Source of the DNA: Bactrocera neohumeralis
Taxonomy: Eukaryota; Arthropoda; Insecta; Diptera; Tephritidae
Assembly (NCBI RefSeq): GCF_024586455.1
Contig: NW_026089624.1
Location: 25,004,069-25,068,068, forward strand
Direction of reading: 5' to 3'
Length of the DNA: 64,000 nucleotides
Shown: piece by piece, positions 9,215 through 19,599 of the stretch
Layout: every line of letters begins with the position of its first letter
Numbering within the stretch: the stretch's first letter is position 1
Made by a program: the position numbers and the translations under genes
The notes under the pieces: generated by a model
What the model was told of the DNA's origin: nothing
Databases searched by the model: none
Seen by the model: the letters and a program-made list of their open reading frames with translations, nothing else

Positions 9215-10927
9215 AATCTCCAATAAATTGTTAGCCCAAAATACAATCTTTGGGTGGATTATAAGTGGCCAAGTCACAGAAAAAATAAATTGTTTCTCCA
9301 CAACACGTGGAAGATATCACAAACCAAATATTTAAACCAATGAACTTAAAAAATTCTGGGAAGTAGAAAAAGATACCTCAGACTACTCAACCTTTCGAAG
9401 TAGATCAGGCATGCAGCTTACAGTAAGTTCCAAACAACAAAGAACGAACATGGTCTTGTTGTGACATTCAAACCAATCCTCTTTGAAACCAGCTAACCAG
9501 CCACCAGAATCTCAGCAGTCCAAAGCAGAAATTTTTAAGCCTTTGGAAAGCTTGATAAAAGAAAAAGTGAGCTAAATCGGCATACGATAATGTGATGGAC
9601 GAATATCTTCTTTGACCTCAAATCATATGGAAGAAACTGTACCACAAGAAAAAACGTATTTTAAAGATAGAGATATTTATCTTTTTATCTGCCACATCAT
9701 GGGGTAATGAACCTGATAAAATTACAACGAAAGTACGAGTGGTTTTCAATGCCTCAGAAATTGTACGAGTTTGTGGCAAATTACCTCAATGATGCAATTA
9801 AAATACATTCAACCTTTACAACCCGATCTCATACAGCATATAAATTGGCGCATGTGTTTAAATACGTTTTTAAAGGGATGTAGAAAAAAATGTACAGGCA
9901 AATTCTGGTATATGAAGATGACCAAGATTTCAACGCATACTTCCCTGTGTTAATAGTCCAATCAGCGACTATAAACTTAAAACCGTCACCTTTGGCATCA
10001 ATTGTGCACCCTATTTGTGATCAGGACACTACATGAAGTGGCAAAACCAATGTAAATGTTTGCCTTTAGCATCTTCTGTGTTTGCAAACACAAACATACG
10101 TGGACGACATACTATTAAGTGCAGCTACAGTATCATATTAGCATCGAATCACTATCGTGATCAAAGCATTTTCAAACTCTGCAGGTTTTCCTCTAAAGAA
10201 AATTACTCAAATCACCCTGAAATAATAAAAATACATTAAAAAAGAAAACTTATTAGATACAGATTCCTTTTCAAATTTGAAAAGCTTTGGGTAAAACTAA
10301 AATTTCAATGGCGATAACAGATCAATTCTCATATACAATTGAGCAATATCTGCTATGTCTGCATTACAAAACGTCAAATACTTTCCTCAGTGGCAAAACT
10401 TTTCGACCCCGCAGGATGGCTTTCGCCAATAATACGTCAAGCAAAAATCATCATTCAAGAATTGTGGCAAGATGGCACCGAATGGGATGAACAGGTAAAA
10501 CCTGTACGTTTAACAAAATTTTTTCAATTTGCTAGCAACCTACATACTATATCAGAAATTCGAATCCCTCGATGGGTAAATTGCACCCCTAACATTAACG
10601 CAGAATTACATGGTTTCTATGATGCCTCTGAAAAGGCTTATTGCGCAACAGTTAACGTACGCACTCAGTACGATAACAAAATATCTTCACACACCTCTTG
10701 GTAGCTAAAGCCAAAGTTGCACCCTTTTGAAGATACTCAGTCTACCGGCTTGGAACTGGAATGGTGCTCTTCTGTTAGCAAAATTAATTTCGATAGTTCA
10801 AGCCCATCTAAAATTAGACGATCACAAAATGTATCTCTGGTCAGACTCAGAAATAGTTCTAGCATGGTTGGAAAAACCACCACATACTTGGAAGACATAT
10901 GTATCGAATCGCATATCACAAATCTTA
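9215..10927 (+). pseudogene. BEL/Pao Pol, first half (RT and RNase H)
   Basis: A heavily broken frame of BEL/Pao polyprotein. In order: LLAQNTIFGWIISGQV and FWEVEKD (before RT), ITTKVRVVFNAS (RT start), LQPDLIQHI, PISDYKLKTVTFGINCAPYL, a remnant of the YVDDI active-site region near 10100, then RQILSSVAKLFDPAGWLSP, LHGFYDASEKAY and MYLWSDSEIVLAWLEKPPHTWK (RNase H-like). It stops at about 10927, where the Harbinger element begins; the continuation is at 13938. Confidence 0.9.
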
Positions 10928-11168
10928 AGCCCGGGTCCCACTATCGGCGCAAGTAGCACAATTTGTACCGATTTTTATTGGTCTACATCGGCGCAAAATG
11001 CCAAAACAAAATTGAGTCAATTTTAGTAGTCACATTATCGGCGCGCCGTGCCATTTTTTATCGGCGCATATCGGCGTTAAATATTCTGCTACGATAATCG
11101 GCGCAATACGGTCACACTGTTAAAAGCCAATCAGCTGTTTGCAGTAAGTTTTTATTTATTTTAAAACA

Positions 11169-12310
11169 TGGATTATTTGAAGAAGAAAAGTTGCAGTTGT
11201 TCTGCTTACCATTGCAACATTAAAGCTGAAAAAAATCAAAAAACGTAAAAACAAACTTCTAAATATGTGGTAGTATCTGGGAGAAATTGGCCGGAAAGAA
11301 GAAATACTAATGGTGCATAGAAACGACTTTACGTGAATTTCGAGAAGTTGATAATCAAAATTTCTTTTTAAAAGTACGTGCGAATGAACGAAACAATTTT
11401 TAATGAGTTACTGCAGCTAATTTCCCACTGATTAAAAAAGAGATACATGTTTTCGTGAAGCTATTCCAGCAAGTCATCGTTTGGTCTGCACTCTCCTTTT
11501 TTATTACGGGCGACAGCTACAAAGCCTTTCACTTTTCCGTATTGCCCTAAACACTATCTCAAATTTGTTCCTGAAGTTTGTGATGCGATTTACAGTCAAC
11601 TTAGAAATACTTACCTGAAGGTAGGAACACATGCTTTACCAAATCCATATGTATATATTTCATATTTCCCCTTATTTAGATACCTTCAACAAAAGAAGAA
11701 TGGGCTGAAGTTGCTTCGAAATTCGATTTATTATGGAACTTTCCTAACTGCATATAGAGCAGTTGACGGCAAGCATGTGGTCGCGATCGCACCAGCAAAA
11801 TCAGGAAGCACGTTTTAACAACCAGGAACTCACAGCATAGTGCTTATGGCAGTTGTTGATGCCAGTTATAAATATTTGTATATTGACGTCGGCTGCAACG
11901 GGCGTATTTCAGATGGTGGTGTTTTCAGTAAATATTCTCTGCAGCATGAACTCGATACGGATTCTCTAAATTTACCACCTCCTCGTCATTTATTAGGTCG
12001 CGAAATGAATGTACCTTTTGTTTTAGTGGCAGACGATGCATTTAAAATGAAAAATTATTTGATGAAGCCGTATCCTGGTCGCATTTATCTGGTAGCAAAC
12101 GTATTTTTAACTATACTAGGTTATCAAGGGCTAGGAGAATAGTCGAGAAACGCATTTGGAATCATGATGAAGCGCTTGAAATCTTTTCACGACCAATAAA
12201 GCTGAATCCAAATAAACAACGAGAGTGACGTTAGCATGTTGCGCATTACACAATTTTTAATGACAAAAATATAAGTTATGCTACTGGATTGGTAGATAGC
12301 TGCACTGAGG
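11169..12310 (+). pseudogene. Harbinger DDE transposase
   Basis: Candidate start ATG 11169 (MDYLKKKSCSCSAY), then decayed sequence with FITGDSYKAFHF-like and STKEEWAEVASKFD segments. Catalytic positions are visible: first Asp in AVDGKHV (codon 11765-11767), second in LVADDAFKMKNYL (12032-12037), and Glu in RRIVE (12145-12147). The longest open part is 11840-12142, with VVDASYKYLYIDVGCNGRISDGGVF. Several frameshifts separate these blocks. In active elements the protein cuts and pastes the element at TTA/TAA sites together with its DNA-binding partner. Confidence 0.88.
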
Positions 12311-12621
12311 ATGGAAATATATTATTGAAGGTGCACGCGTTAATATTTCCATACTTCCACCTTTGAAAGCGCCACAGAGGATATATCAATTTCCTACATA
12401 ACAACGAAGCAAAAACTATCCGTGAAGAATTTGAAAAAACTATTTCATGTCACCAGACGGCGAATTGCCATGGCAGTTTAAATTTATAAACCAAGCAGAC
12501 ACTTAACACAATATATGCACTTTTCATAATCTTTAAATAAATTGTATTTTTATTTATAAATCAACATATTATGATAAATTTTCCTCATCTTGTTGCAAAA
12601 CAGCATTCATAGCTACTTGAA

Positions 12622-13283
12622 TTAATTCCGCGTGAAGTTTATTTGCTGTTCTTTTATTTCTTTTGATAGTTCACGCATTTGCAGTGTAAGATACACGCCC
12701 ACTCCATGCCAGTGGTCTTCTTCTTTATTTAAAAATTGTATTGCGCTCTCCATTGCATCTGTTGTCACTGATTCATCAGATGCAGACGGTTTGTATTTTG
12801 TGTCACTTCGGGCAGCTGTTGGTGGTGGCGTTACATCTGCATCCACATCTAGTGTTGAGACAGACGAACTTGCAGCGATCATGCAAACAGTAGAATTGCA
12901 TAGCTGACCAAAACGGCCAATGTGGCAAAGCTTTACCGGCCGCTTGGCCTGATTTAGTTGTCATTTTTTTTTCTTTACATTTGAAAATGCCGTTTTTATA
13001 TTCGCCCATTTTGCTTTGCATCCGTCAACTTCTTGGGTTGGAAATTTCTCCGCGATGTTATTCCAAGCTTTATCTCTTCTGGCGCGATCTTTATATTCTG
13101 GGCAGGAATATTCCCAAATACAATTGTGCATTTCAATGGCCTGTATCAAATTCGTTGTGCTTTCATTTGTCCATGATGACACTATTTGTTTTTTTTTTTC
13201 GTCTTTTTGTTTTGCTGGGTGTGGAAGAAATGGTTTCGTCAATCACATTGTCCATAATACCTTCAAAAATTTCGTCTGAATTC
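12622..13283 (-). pseudogene. Harbinger MADF-type DNA-binding protein
   Basis: Minus-strand gene starting at ATG near 13283 (MNSDEIFEGIMDNVIDET), shifting frame in an A-run at about 13190-13203, then a MADF/Myb-like domain: QAIEMHNCIWEYSCPEYKDR, AWNNIAEKFPTQ and CKAKWANIKTAFS. A second frame change follows the KKKK run near 12965, and the C-terminal part (12882-12622) has an acidic, threonine-rich linker and LTLQMRELSKEIKEQQ, a likely helical tail. Harbinger elements need such a partner for nuclear import and end binding. Both breaks are in homopolymer runs and could in part be sequencing error. Confidence 0.75.
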
Positions 13284-13385
13284 ATTTCTAAAAATTATTA
13301 ATTAATTACTTCATATAATAATGCATTTTAATTTTATTGTATGCAACTTACCGAACATGTGTGTTATTTACATATGTTTGCAACC

Positions 13386-13735
13386 AGTAGAGATGTCGAA
13401 GATCGATTAATCAAAGACCTTCGACTCGATCTTTTTGTCTATTTTGTTTTTTCGATTGGAATCGAGAATCAATTCAAAAATCATGACGATTAATGTGGAT
13501 TTTTTTCAACTTTAAAATTTAAAAATTATTGATAAAGATTTTTCAAATTAATACTTAAAAATTTGCTGAGAAATATTGAGATATTGGTGCTGATTGGAGA
13601 AATTTTTTCAACTTTCGAATTTAAAGATTATTGAAAAAAATTTTCAAATTAATACTTAAAAATTTGCTGAAAAAGAGAGATATTGGTGGTGATTGGCGTA
13701 TTCGATCGGTGCTCAAGTGCCCGATAAAAATCTGC
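13386..13735. other. Unexplained AT-rich insert inside the Harbinger element
   Basis: Between the MADF gene and the right subterminal repeats. It begins CAGTAGAGATGTCGAAGATCG, reminiscent of a hAT-type end, and contains two imperfect direct repeats (about 13500-13570 and 13600-13670; shared TTTTTTCAACTTT...AATTAATACTTAAAAATTTGCTGA core). No coding content. Confidence 0.35.
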
Positions 13736-13937
13736 GCATTTTTCAATTTTTATTGCTCTTTATCAAACATTATAGCGTTCACATTATCGGCGCAACTGGG
13801 TCGATTTTGGTTGTGCATTGTAGGCCCAATATCGGCCATGATTGTCGCATTTCATAATATTTAATGCGGTCACATTATCGGTACATGAAATACGCCGAAA
13901 ATTGGTACCTTGCGCCGATAGTGGGACCCGGGCTTTA

Positions 13938-15447
13938 GACTTGGCTCAGCAAAATGGCAACATGTTGCAAGTTCAGATAACCCAGCGGATCTTGGGACAA
14001 GAGGTTGCAAACCACTTCACCTCACCAGCACTACACTCTGGTGGAACGGTCCTACATGGCTAACAGAATCACAAGAATTCTGGCTAAAATCTCCTGCTCG
14101 GAATATCATACCTCCGGAAAGTCGGATTGTAGAAAATTTTCATATCACTCCAGAAGAGGATGATATTCTCCACAGATTTTCATCATTTCCTCGAGCACTA
14201 AGGGTAGTCGCTTATATGCAAAAATTCATTCATAAACTTAAACAAAGGGCGAAAAGAATATCAAACAATTCTTACATGCAACTAACATATTCCGACTTGC
14301 AACATGCCAAGGTCAGTCTAATTTTGTATATACAAACTCGCTATTTCAGCAAAGAGAAATCAAAGTTGCTTGAAAAGCTACCTCTCGAGAAGGGAAGCTC
14401 ACTTTTCGCTTTAAACCCATTCCTGGGCGCTAAGGGATTACTACGGGCAAATGGAAGACTAGCCAACTCCACCCTTAGTTACAATGAGCGACATCCCATC
14501 ATTATGCCAGAGAAATCCCGTTTTACTTACTTATTTCTAATATATCTCCACCAGCTTACACTGCATGGTGAGCATCGCTTGGTACAAGAAATGGCCCGAC
14601 AAGAATTCTATATACCGCGATAAAAGCCACAAATTAAAAGAACCATTTTCATGTGTAAACAGTGTACTATGTACAAGCACAAGATGCGTACGCAGATCAT
14701 GGCAGCCCTACCACCTGAACGCCGCAACTATGCTTTACCCTTTACAATCACTGGGGTTGAAACCTCGAGCTATGTTCGGATCTGACTACTGCGGCTTTTC
14801 TTGCAGCATTTGCCCGCTTTGTCGGACGACGCGGATTTCCTTTAAAAATTATTAATGGAAAAACTTTGTCGGAGCTCAAAGAGCCACGGAAAAGGAGTTT
14901 TTACAATTCATGAAAGAAGTATCCCCCGAAGTTGTCAAAAAATATTCACCCCAAGGGATCGATTGGCAATTCATACCCCCATGTTCTCCTCACATGGGCG
15001 GACTCTGGGAATCAGCAGTAAAGAGCTTTAAGTCCCATTTAAAGAAAACGGCTGGTAACCATAAATTCAATTATGAGGAGTTTACTACATTACTCGCTCG
15101 TATCGAAGCCGTACTAAACTCTAGACCTATCTCACCACTCTCGCAAAGTCCCTGCGACTTCACAGCCTTAACCCCAGGGCGTTTTCTAAAAGGAACACCC
15201 ATTCTGGCCAACCTGAGCCAGGTGCATTTATCCGAAAAGACTACAACACCCATTAGCGGTGGAAAACCATACCTTGAGCCAGGCGATGATTGTCTATCCG
15301 AATGGCGACTGGCCGCGTAAAACAACTTCATTATGGTTCCGACGGTCACGTTCGAGTAGTTGAGCTCCGTACTCAAACCGGAACGCCAACCAGACCGCTC
15401 GTCAAATTATGCTTTCTACCAACCGCCGAAGATAAAAAAACGTAAAA
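13938..15447 (+). pseudogene. BEL/Pao Pol, second half (integrase, DUF5641-type end)
   Basis: Continues the frame cut by the Harbinger element. It reads KWQHVASSDNPADLGTRG, LWWNGPTWL, then an open stretch at 14216-14623 with HPIIMPEKSRFTYLFLIYLH and LHGEHRLVQEMARQEF (zinc-binding integrase N-terminus). Broken core sequence follows, then 14910-15320 with IDWQFIPPCSPHMGGLWE, where the Glu is the last DDE residue, and IEAVLNSRPISPLS. After a frame change the terminal domain reads HVRVVELRTQTG and PTRPLVKLCFLPT with a stop at about 15445. Confidence 0.9.
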
Positions 15448-15657
15448 CCGAAACCGCAATGTTAATAAATCAATAAATCTATAAAACATATAAACCGCTT
15501 ACCAAATCGAAACCTCGAATAACATAAACGACACAAAAGACTTAACATAAATGTCTGATAAAAAAATGACACTCTATTCATGCCACATATCGTGGCACAA
15601 AACTCCATATTATTTCACAATATATTACTAATATCATCATTTCTCTCACAGAGTAAT

Positions 15658-16167
15658 ATGGACGTGGATATGGCATCATCGTCACCGCAACCATGCGTTC
15701 GGCAGTTTCCGCCCCTCGCTCTAAAACTGCGAATCGGCAACGAATTCGTTCGGCTATCGCACTGCGGTATCTTCAAAGGCATGCCGCCGATGCAACGCCA
15801 GCAGGTGGCACAGGCGCACGGGTATTGCCTGAATTGTCTGGCAATTTCCCACGAAACTCAGGAGGGCCCATCACATAATCGTTGCCAAATCTGTGTGCGG
15901 GCTCATCATACGCTGCTGCACCGTACTATCAGACGTGACTCCGGGCGCCCACCGGCTCCTCGCACCAGTAGTAACGTCAGGCGTTCTCAAAGGACTCCTG
16001 TGACGACTTACAGCCGGCGCGGACCTTCTCCAGCAGAGTCCCGTCCCTGGCGCCAAAACCGGACAACATCAACACGACGCCATCATCTTAGACCGCAATT
16101 CAGCCGGTCAACAAGTCTCAGCAGCGTTGTAGCTACGCTACAGCAACTACAGCGGCTTCTAGGCTAA
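15658..16167 (+). CDS. BEL-associated third ORF, zinc-knuckle-like protein
   Basis: An uninterrupted 169-codon frame from ATG 15658 (MDVDMASSSPQP), downstream of pol. The middle (residues about 55-85) has a zinc-knuckle-like motif: C-LN-C-LAIS-H-ETQE-G, in which the expected fourth ligand Cys is Gly, followed by RCQICVRAHHTLLH, a second Cys/His cluster of the kind found in BEL/Pao Gag proteins. The C-terminal half is Arg/Ser/Pro-rich and basic, consistent with nucleic-acid binding. Just upstream, a pyrimidine-rich stretch ends in TCTCACAG at about 15644-15651, a good splice acceptor, so the protein may be expressed from a spliced RNA. The frame also opens further upstream to 15580. Function is inferred. 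Confidence 0.65.
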   Translation: MDVDMASSSPQPCVRQFPPLALKLRIGNEFVRLSHCGIFKGMPPMQRQQVAQAHGYCLNCLAISHETQEGPSHNRCQICVRAHHTLLHRTIRRDSGRPPAPRTSSNVRRSQRTPVTTYSRRGPSPAESRPWRQNRTTSTRRHHLRPQFSRSTSLSSVVATLQQLQRLLG

Positions 16168-16451
16168 ATACTCGCCTAGGGTGGCCGGGATGGCTAAATG
16201 AGTAGCGACGTCGCATCACATCTGCATCAGTTCACCACACCGAATCAACCATGCACCTCATCACGCGAGAGAGCACCACACATTAACACACATACACGCA
16301 CATGCACCCAAACGTGATGACATTCTACATTCTAAGTAGAACAAAAGGAAAAGAGAAAGGATCTCGCGTACCTTTTGGCGAAACGACGTCGAGCAACCAG
16401 CATCTTCGCTTTCCGCATCATCCCGGTTCCGATCCGCTTATCCGTCTGTGT
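16168..16451. other. BEL 3' untranslated region or LTR start, unresolved
   Basis: Non-coding, with a CA-rich stretch at about 16270-16310. By position it is the 3' end of the BEL element, cut by the long-TIR transposon at 16460. No LTR could be defined because no partner copy is visible. Confidence 0.3.
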
Positions 16452-17407
16452 ATATACATTAGACTGTGCCAAATAAATAAAATATTTTTTTTTTCGATCC
16501 CATATCAAAATTTCGTTGAGAGTCACGAAAAAAGATTTGTGTAAAAATTTGAGCCCTTTATCTTCATTTTTCAGTTAGCGCTCGCAAAAATAAGAATTTT
16601 CGTCAAAAAATGTCTTTTTTCATTCATTTTTTGGTTATAGATAATTTAAAATACCAAATATAAAAAAACCCTTGGTATGGTTTTGTAGGAAATTAAATTC
16701 TCTACAAAAATGATCCTTTCTCGAATTTATAGAATCAACACCGTTTTTTTTTGCGCATTGCTCATTTTTTATTTTCAATTACAATTTGCATTCAATCTTT
16801 CTTCTATGATTTTTATTTTCAATTATTGATAAACACTTATTAAACTTCTTTCCAACGAAAAAAACAAACTAAATCAATTTTTCTAGGAATGTTTATGATC
16901 TAAACAAGTAGTTTTTATACTTTAATTGATTGTTATATGGTACAGTAAAAGATAAAAATAATTTTATTAACAAATATAATGAAGACAAAAAGATTAATCT
17001 TTTTACAATTTTTATTTATAAGTCTCGCGGACTTATAAATTATTTATGATGTAAAATTTATAAGATATTTCTTGTTTGGATCTTTTTATATGTACGTCTA
17101 TACCAGAATAGAGCTTGTAACTTGAAACGGCAGTTATATAACCCCGCCAGGGGTGCAAAAATGACCTCATAGATGTCGTTAGTATAAGTATGTATGTGTC
17201 ACAGCTGATTAGATGAAATTGGCTGCATTAGCTGACTAGTTTCTATTCTATAATTTGAGATATGTGGATATTTATTGTTATTTGTTTTGTAAAGATATAT
17301 TACTTATGTCGTAAAATAGTTCAAATTATGTTTATCTTTTGGGTGCCGTTCATAATAATTTGCCATCACGCAAGCTGCCTAAAAATTGAGATGTTTTTAA
17401 ATATTTC

Positions 17408-18546
17408 ATGTTTAAGTACAAGATCTTAAAGAAAACAATTCGTGAATGTGCTGCCGAGGTTATAGAAGAAGTTCAAGAGATTTGGAGTGTTATGAACATA
17501 ACACTTATAAAAAAACAACATGCTATCACAAAAATCGAAACGCTTTTTACAGAATGGAGAAATTTAGATAAAAGTCGATTTAAAAAACATTCTGAGTTTC
17601 ATCTGTTGAAAATAAAACAATAGAAAACGTTAATTTCCAATAAATAATACACCCTTCACATGCATTATTAATATATGTTCAATTTCGTGAAGATACCACG
17701 TCAAATGCGAAAATTTTCCACATAAGCCCTTGATTTCGATCGTTCGGTTTGTCTGATAGCTATATGCTATAGTGAGCCGATCTGAACAATTTCTTCCGAA
17801 TTACATTATTTCTATGAATAATGACTCATACCAAATTTCGTGAATATACATTGTCAAATGAGGAAGTTTCCATACAAGCATTTGATTCCGATCGTTCAGT
17901 TTGTATGGCAGCTATATGTTATAGAGGTCCGATATCGGCCGTTCCGACAAATGAGCAGCTTCTTGAAGAGAAAATGAAGTTTGCAAAATTTCAAAACGAT
18001 ATCTTAAAAACTGAGGGACTAGTTCGTAAATATACCGACAGACAGACGGACAGACAGATGGATATGGCTAAATCGACTCAGCTCGACGTACTGATAATTT
18101 ATAATATATACTTTATAGGGTTTCCGATGATTCCTTCTGGGTGTTACAAACTTCGTGACAAACTTAATATACCGTTCAGGATATAAAAATTGACCAATAA
18201 ATTGGATGAATTATTTGATATAAGACTCAAAAAAGATATATTTGATAACTCCTGTCCTGAAGAACTTTTTTTGTTAGTAAAAAAAAGTAAAGGCCGGTTA
18301 ACACCTCTACCAGATGACGTAGAAGATAGGAGTTTTCCTCTTGGACCAATAGAAAATGATACTTATGAACATGGTAATTATTATAAACTTCGTATTTGCT
18401 GACAAGACATTAAAATCTAATTTTTCTGAAATATTATTATTTAAATATCTAATCACAATGATTTTTTTTCAGTCTTAAGTCAAGCTTTATCGGATACATC
18501 TGTTTCTTTTGGAGAATCGACAATAGCTCATCATATCTTTACTTAA
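17408..18546 (+). pseudogene. Unrecognised ORF inside the long-TIR element
   Basis: Three pieces seem to belong together. 17408-17623 reads IRECAAEVIEEVQEIW, KKQHAITKIETLFTEWRNLDK (predicted helical). After the mini-me insert, 18190-18402 resumes with NKLDELFDIRLKKDIF and FLLVKKSKGRLTPLPDD. A pyrimidine tract ending TTTTTTTCAG at about 18465-18474 then precedes SQALSDTSVSFGESTIAHHIF. I recall a similar block order in uncharacterised arthropod proteins but cannot name a family, and no catalytic motif is visible. It could be the element's own protein or a captured host fragment. Confidence 0.5.
17640..18186 (+). mobile_element. mini-me/DINE-like repeat inside the long-TIR element
   Basis: Contains the diagnostic GACAGACGGACAGACAGATGG microsatellite-like tract at about 18039-18060, followed by ATGGCTAAATCGACTCAGCT and a conserved tail (CTTTATAGGG, CTTCTGGGTGTTACAAACTTC). 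This is the (GTCY)n-bearing architecture of dipteran mini-me elements. Two imperfect copies of the upstream module (about 17680-17800 and 17825-17940) are in tandem. It splits the host ORF between 17623 and 18190. Confidence 0.75.
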
Positions 18547-19218
18547 TGTACGCTTTTTAAGATATTTTGTTTGTAAAAACTATCTATTTCTATTAACATA
18601 CCAAAGATTTTTCATAAAATCGAAGATTTGTGAAATTCTGACTCTAAACATGAATTTTACTAAGCTTTGACACAATAATAAGGACAAAAGCAAAAAAAGA
18701 TAAAATTAGCATAAAATTCATTATTTCAAAAATAAAAAATATTAACAGCTTAAGAGTATTCACATTTATTAAAGTATAAAAACTACTTGTTTAGATCATA
18801 AACATTCCTAGAAAAATTGATTTAGTTTGTTTTTTTCGTTGGAAAGAAGTTTAATAAGTGTTTATCAATAATTGAAAATAAAAATCATAGAACAAATTGT
18901 AATTGAATGAGCAGTAAAAACAAAAACGGTGTTGATTCTATAAATTCGAGAAAGGATCATTTTTGTAGAGAATTTAATTTCCTACAAAACCATACCAAGG
19001 GTTTTTTTATATTTGGTATTTTAAATTATCTATAACCAAAAAATGAATGAAAAAAGACATTTTTTGACGAAAATTCTTATTTTTACGAGCGCTAACTGAA
19101 AAATGAAGATAAAGGGCTCAAATTTTTACACACATTTTTTTTCGTGACTCTCAACGAAATTTTGATATGGGACCGAAACAAAAAATATTTTATTTATTTG
19201 GCACAGTCTAATATACAT

Positions 19219-19440
19219 ATATATTAGGGTGTGCCATTTTGAGGCAACCTTTTTTTTCAACTGGAAAACAGGCTCAAAACTTTCGAAATGTGTAAAAAAC
19301 AAGTGACTCAAAAGATGAGGTCTTAATATTAATATTAAGAGGTGCCTCTTTCAAATTTTCTGTTTTCCATATAAATTACATGGAAAAAAATCATTTTTTT
19401 TGTGGTGGTTATTGTGCGGAGGTCATTATGTGTGCACGCG
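19219..19440. repeat. MITE-like repeat with palindromic centre
   Basis: Begins ATTAGGGTGTGCCATTTTGAGG directly after the 8-bp duplication of the long-TIR element and contains the perfect palindrome CTTAATATTAATATTAAG at about 19322-19339. The same palindrome with similar flanks is at about 25338-25355, and a diverged half-copy at about 29865-29981. No coding content. Confidence 0.4.
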
Positions 19441-19599
19441 ATGGCTGCCAGTAGGGATGGTAAACTCAATTCCGATTCTACTCGAAAATCGAGTTTTCTC
19501 GTAAAATGATCGATTTTTCAGAATCGATCTTCAGTAGTCGAAGTCGATTAAGAATCGATTCCTGACATTCGTCTTTTCCGTTTCTATAGAATCCATTGT

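Larger units (their letters stand above)
10928..13934 (+). mobile_element. PIF/Harbinger DNA transposon, complete ends
   Basis: A 3007-bp element with perfect 26-bp terminal inverted repeats (start AGCCCGGGTCCCACTATCGG) and a TTA target duplication (10925-10927 and 13935-13937), the signature of PIF/Harbinger. Subterminal copies of ATTATCGGCGC-like sequence occur at about 11033-11100 and 13795-13880. It carries the two genes expected of this superfamily, a DDE transposase on the plus strand and a MADF/Myb-like DNA-binding protein on the minus strand, in convergent orientation. Both are broken, so the copy is non-autonomous today. Confidence 0.93.
16460..19210. mobile_element. Unclassified DNA transposon with about 450-bp TIRs
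   Basis: A 2751-bp element with long terminal inverted repeats, left 16460 to about 16925 and right about 18768-19210, beginning TAGACTGTGCCAAATAAATA. It is flanked by an exact 8-bp direct repeat ATATACAT (16452-16459 and 19211-19218). An 8-bp duplication fits hAT, P, Merlin or other superfamilies, but the TIRs are far longer than usual for hAT and the start lacks CAGNG. Inside are fragments of one ORF (17408-17623, 18190-18402, about 18477-18546) that do not look like a known transposase, plus a mini-me insertion. It may be a non-autonomous carrier or a new lineage. Confidence 0.8.

Noticed and set aside
13386..13480. CAGTAGAGATG... considered as the end of a hAT element
   Set aside because: No matching opposite end and no 8-bp duplication could be found nearby; similar sequence at 19452 also lacks a partner.
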